This document shows, piece after piece, positions 62,976 through 64,000 of a DNA stretch of 64,000 nt. Below the pieces are notes generated by a model. It saw nothing but the letters and a program-made list of their open reading frames with translations, ran no database searches and was not told the origin of the DNA. The position numbers and the translations under genes were made by a program. Each line of letters begins with the position of its first letter. Positions within the stretch are counted from its first letter, which is position 1. This DNA is from Pseudooceanicola spongiae (GTDB lineage: Bacteria > Pseudomonadota > Alphaproteobacteria > Rhodobacterales > Rhodobacteraceae): NCBI RefSeq assembly GCF_014899185.1, contig NZ_CP045201.1, positions 2,340,501 to 2,404,500 of the forward strand. The letters run 5' to 3'.

Positions 62976-63794
62976 TCACTCATGCAACCAGTCCATTGCC
63001 TTATTCCAGCCATTGGCGGTACCTTGCTTTGCTCCGCTCCACATCGAACCGGATTTGGCCTTTGCACCTGCCGCCCACTCGCTCCACGGAATATCGAAAT
63101 TGCGAACATCCTCCAGCTTTGGCATCGCCTCCCTCGAGGCGCTCCAGGCTTTGCCGGGCGCGGTAGAAACTGCTTCCAACAATGCTTGCCGGCTCGGCAC
63201 GGTTATCCCGCAAACCTCTGGCTCCTCGTCGTCCTGAACTATTTCCGGATCCAGAATTTTCTGTATATTATTCATGTCTTTAGCGGTCTGACAAAGGTCG
63301 TATAACTCCCAAGAGGTTGCGGTTACGATAACAGCCGCGCCCCAAAAGGGTATCGCCTCACCCGCCATGGAGGCCGTCGCTCGGCTTGCCGTTTTCGTAG
63401 TGCGGAGGGCAACGCTTCTGCTGACAGCAGAGACTTCATCCCGTAACTTAGACCGCGATATCTTCGCCAACGCCAATTGAGAGCTGATATCATTGGCCTC
63501 TTCCAACGCCTTACGTCTGGCCTGCCGCTCTACAACCAGATTTGCATTTGCGTCTGCAATCTCAGACCTCAGACCACGATTAAGCTGCTTTTCACCGTCC
63601 AGTTCGGCAACCAGTCTAGCTCTCTCTTTCGCCAGCTTCCTGGCCGGATGATTATGCCCGGTCAAAGTGCTCATAACAGAGGTCGCAGCATTATAAAGAG
63701 TCGTGCTTGCAATCAGCGCGATATTGAAAAACAACGAAATAGTCAGAAATGAAATGAAAATGAAACGGCGAATGCCGCGAAAAAATGATCGCAT
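62976..63794 (-). CDS. Hypothetical membrane-anchored coiled-coil protein
   Basis: A 272-residue protein I do not recognise. A TM segment at about 10-32 (FIFISFLTISLFFNIALIAS), a predicted coiled coil of about 65 residues (ELDGEKQLNRGLRSEIADAN onward, to about 115), a second hydrophobic stretch (IPFWGAAVIVTATSW) and a C-terminal region with Trp-containing repeats (GKAWSASREAM, SGSMWSGAKQGTANGWNKAM). Base composition is visibly AT-richer than every neighbour, suggesting horizontal acquisition. Monocistronic on the minus strand. Confidence 0.7.
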   Translation of the reverse strand: MRSFFRGIRRFIFISFLTISLFFNIALIASTTLYNAATSVMSTLTGHNHPARKLAKERARLVAELDGEKQLNRGLRSEIADANANLVVERQARRKALEEANDISSQLALAKISRSKLRDEVSAVSRSVALRTTKTASRATASMAGEAIPFWGAAVIVTATSWELYDLCQTAKDMNNIQKILDPEIVQDDEEPEVCGITVPSRQALLEAVSTAPGKAWSASREAMPKLEDVRNFDIPWSEWAAGAKAKSGSMWSGAKQGTANGWNKAMDWLHE

Positions 63795-63873
63795 CCTTTA
63801 TCCCCAAAGAATCCCCAGTCAGTTAACTCTAATAAGCAAACCGAAGAAGCTTCCAAGTTTTTTTACTTCCCCC

Positions 63874-64000
63874 TCACCACTTCAACCCCACCTTCTCCCG
63901 CTCGAAAACCACCCTCCCGCGCTTGATCCCCAGCAACGGCACCGCGATCTCGGCCACGGCCGACGCCGCACTTCCCGCGTCGAACACCACCACATCCGCC
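63874..64000 (-). CDS. Amidohydrolase (cytosine-deaminase-like), C-terminal fragment cut by window edge
   Basis: The last 41 codons of a minus-strand gene are visible, ending in TGA at 63876-63874; the rest lies beyond the window. The translated tail contains ADVVVFDAGSAASAVAEIAV and KRGRVVFEREK, the closing beta-sandwich strands of amidohydrolases such as cytosine deaminase (the pattern ADxVxxDA...IKRGRVVF). Too short to give a substrate. Confidence 0.6.
   Translation of the reverse strand, partial: ADVVVFDAGSAASAVAEIAVPLLGIKRGRVVFEREKVGLKW

Noticed and set aside
62826-63305. Possible plus-strand gene running into the AT-rich hypothetical gene
   Set aside because: It overlaps the minus-strand coding sequence with membrane and coiled-coil features and has no recognisable domain or good start signal.

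Overview
The window is 64 kb of GC-rich, densely packed chromosomal DNA. Gene content (TRAP and ABC importers, IclR, GntR and Lrp regulators, an oxidative uronate pathway of the type known from Agrobacterium, Rieske and extradiol oxygenases) and the many 4-bp ATGA overlaps suggest an alphaproteobacterium, most likely a Rhodobacterales/roseobacter-type organism; this is inference from content, not a phylogenetic result. I saw no rRNA, tRNA, CRISPR array, insertion sequence or prophage.

Layout. (1) 1-10.9 kb: two back-to-back RND efflux systems. The left one (TetR, permease, two adaptors) faces left, the right one (adaptor with a C-terminal extension, permease) faces right, and an alternating TGACA/TGTCA operator lies between them. 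(2) 11.0-15.9 kb: a NicC-like flavin monooxygenase, two IclR regulators, a bicupin and a CHAP-domain lipoprotein. (3) 16.2-25.9 kb: a divergent regulon with a PotDBCA-type importer, a UGT-type glycosyltransferase, two tandem small cupins and an aldehyde dehydrogenase on one arm, and a double winged-helix GntR regulator plus a second paralogous glycosyltransferase on the other. (4) 26.2-32.8 kb: hybrid histidine kinase, receiver protein, arginase/ornithine cyclodeaminase with a divergent Lrp regulator, and an aldehyde dehydrogenase. (5) 32.9-47.6 kb: an apparent 16-gene leftward operon encoding a Rieske oxygenase, NitT/TauT-type ABC importer, extradiol-type VOC dioxygenase, alpha/beta hydrolase, two SDRs, a ThDP enzyme, aspartate dehydrogenase, aldehyde dehydrogenase, ferredoxin reductase, flavodoxin and an IclR regulator. 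(6) 47.7-55.1 kb: RidA and a small partner, GntR/GNAT, and an ABC importer with a hydantoin/Asp-Glu racemase. (7) 55.1-62.8 kb: uronate uptake and oxidation (TRAP DctPQM, udh, GntR, kdgD, gci, gli). (8) 63-64 kb: an AT-richer hypothetical membrane/coiled-coil gene and the 3' end of an amidohydrolase gene.

How the genes work together. Region 7 is the best understood: imported D-galacturonate or D-glucuronate is oxidised by Udh to an aldaro-lactone, interconverted by Gli, opened by Gci to 5-dehydro-4-deoxyglucarate and converted by KdgD to 2-oxoglutarate semialdehyde; no dehydrogenase for the last step lies in that cluster. Region 5 reads as a self-contained pathway for an unidentified (probably aromatic) compound in which a flavodoxin, not a 2Fe-2S ferredoxin, may feed the Rieske oxygenase. 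Region 3 is the strongest candidate for an undescribed system, because two glycosyltransferases are wired into what otherwise looks like a polyamine-type uptake and oxidation regulon. A shared 12-bp motif and paralogous IclR proteins suggest regions 2 and 5 are co-regulated.
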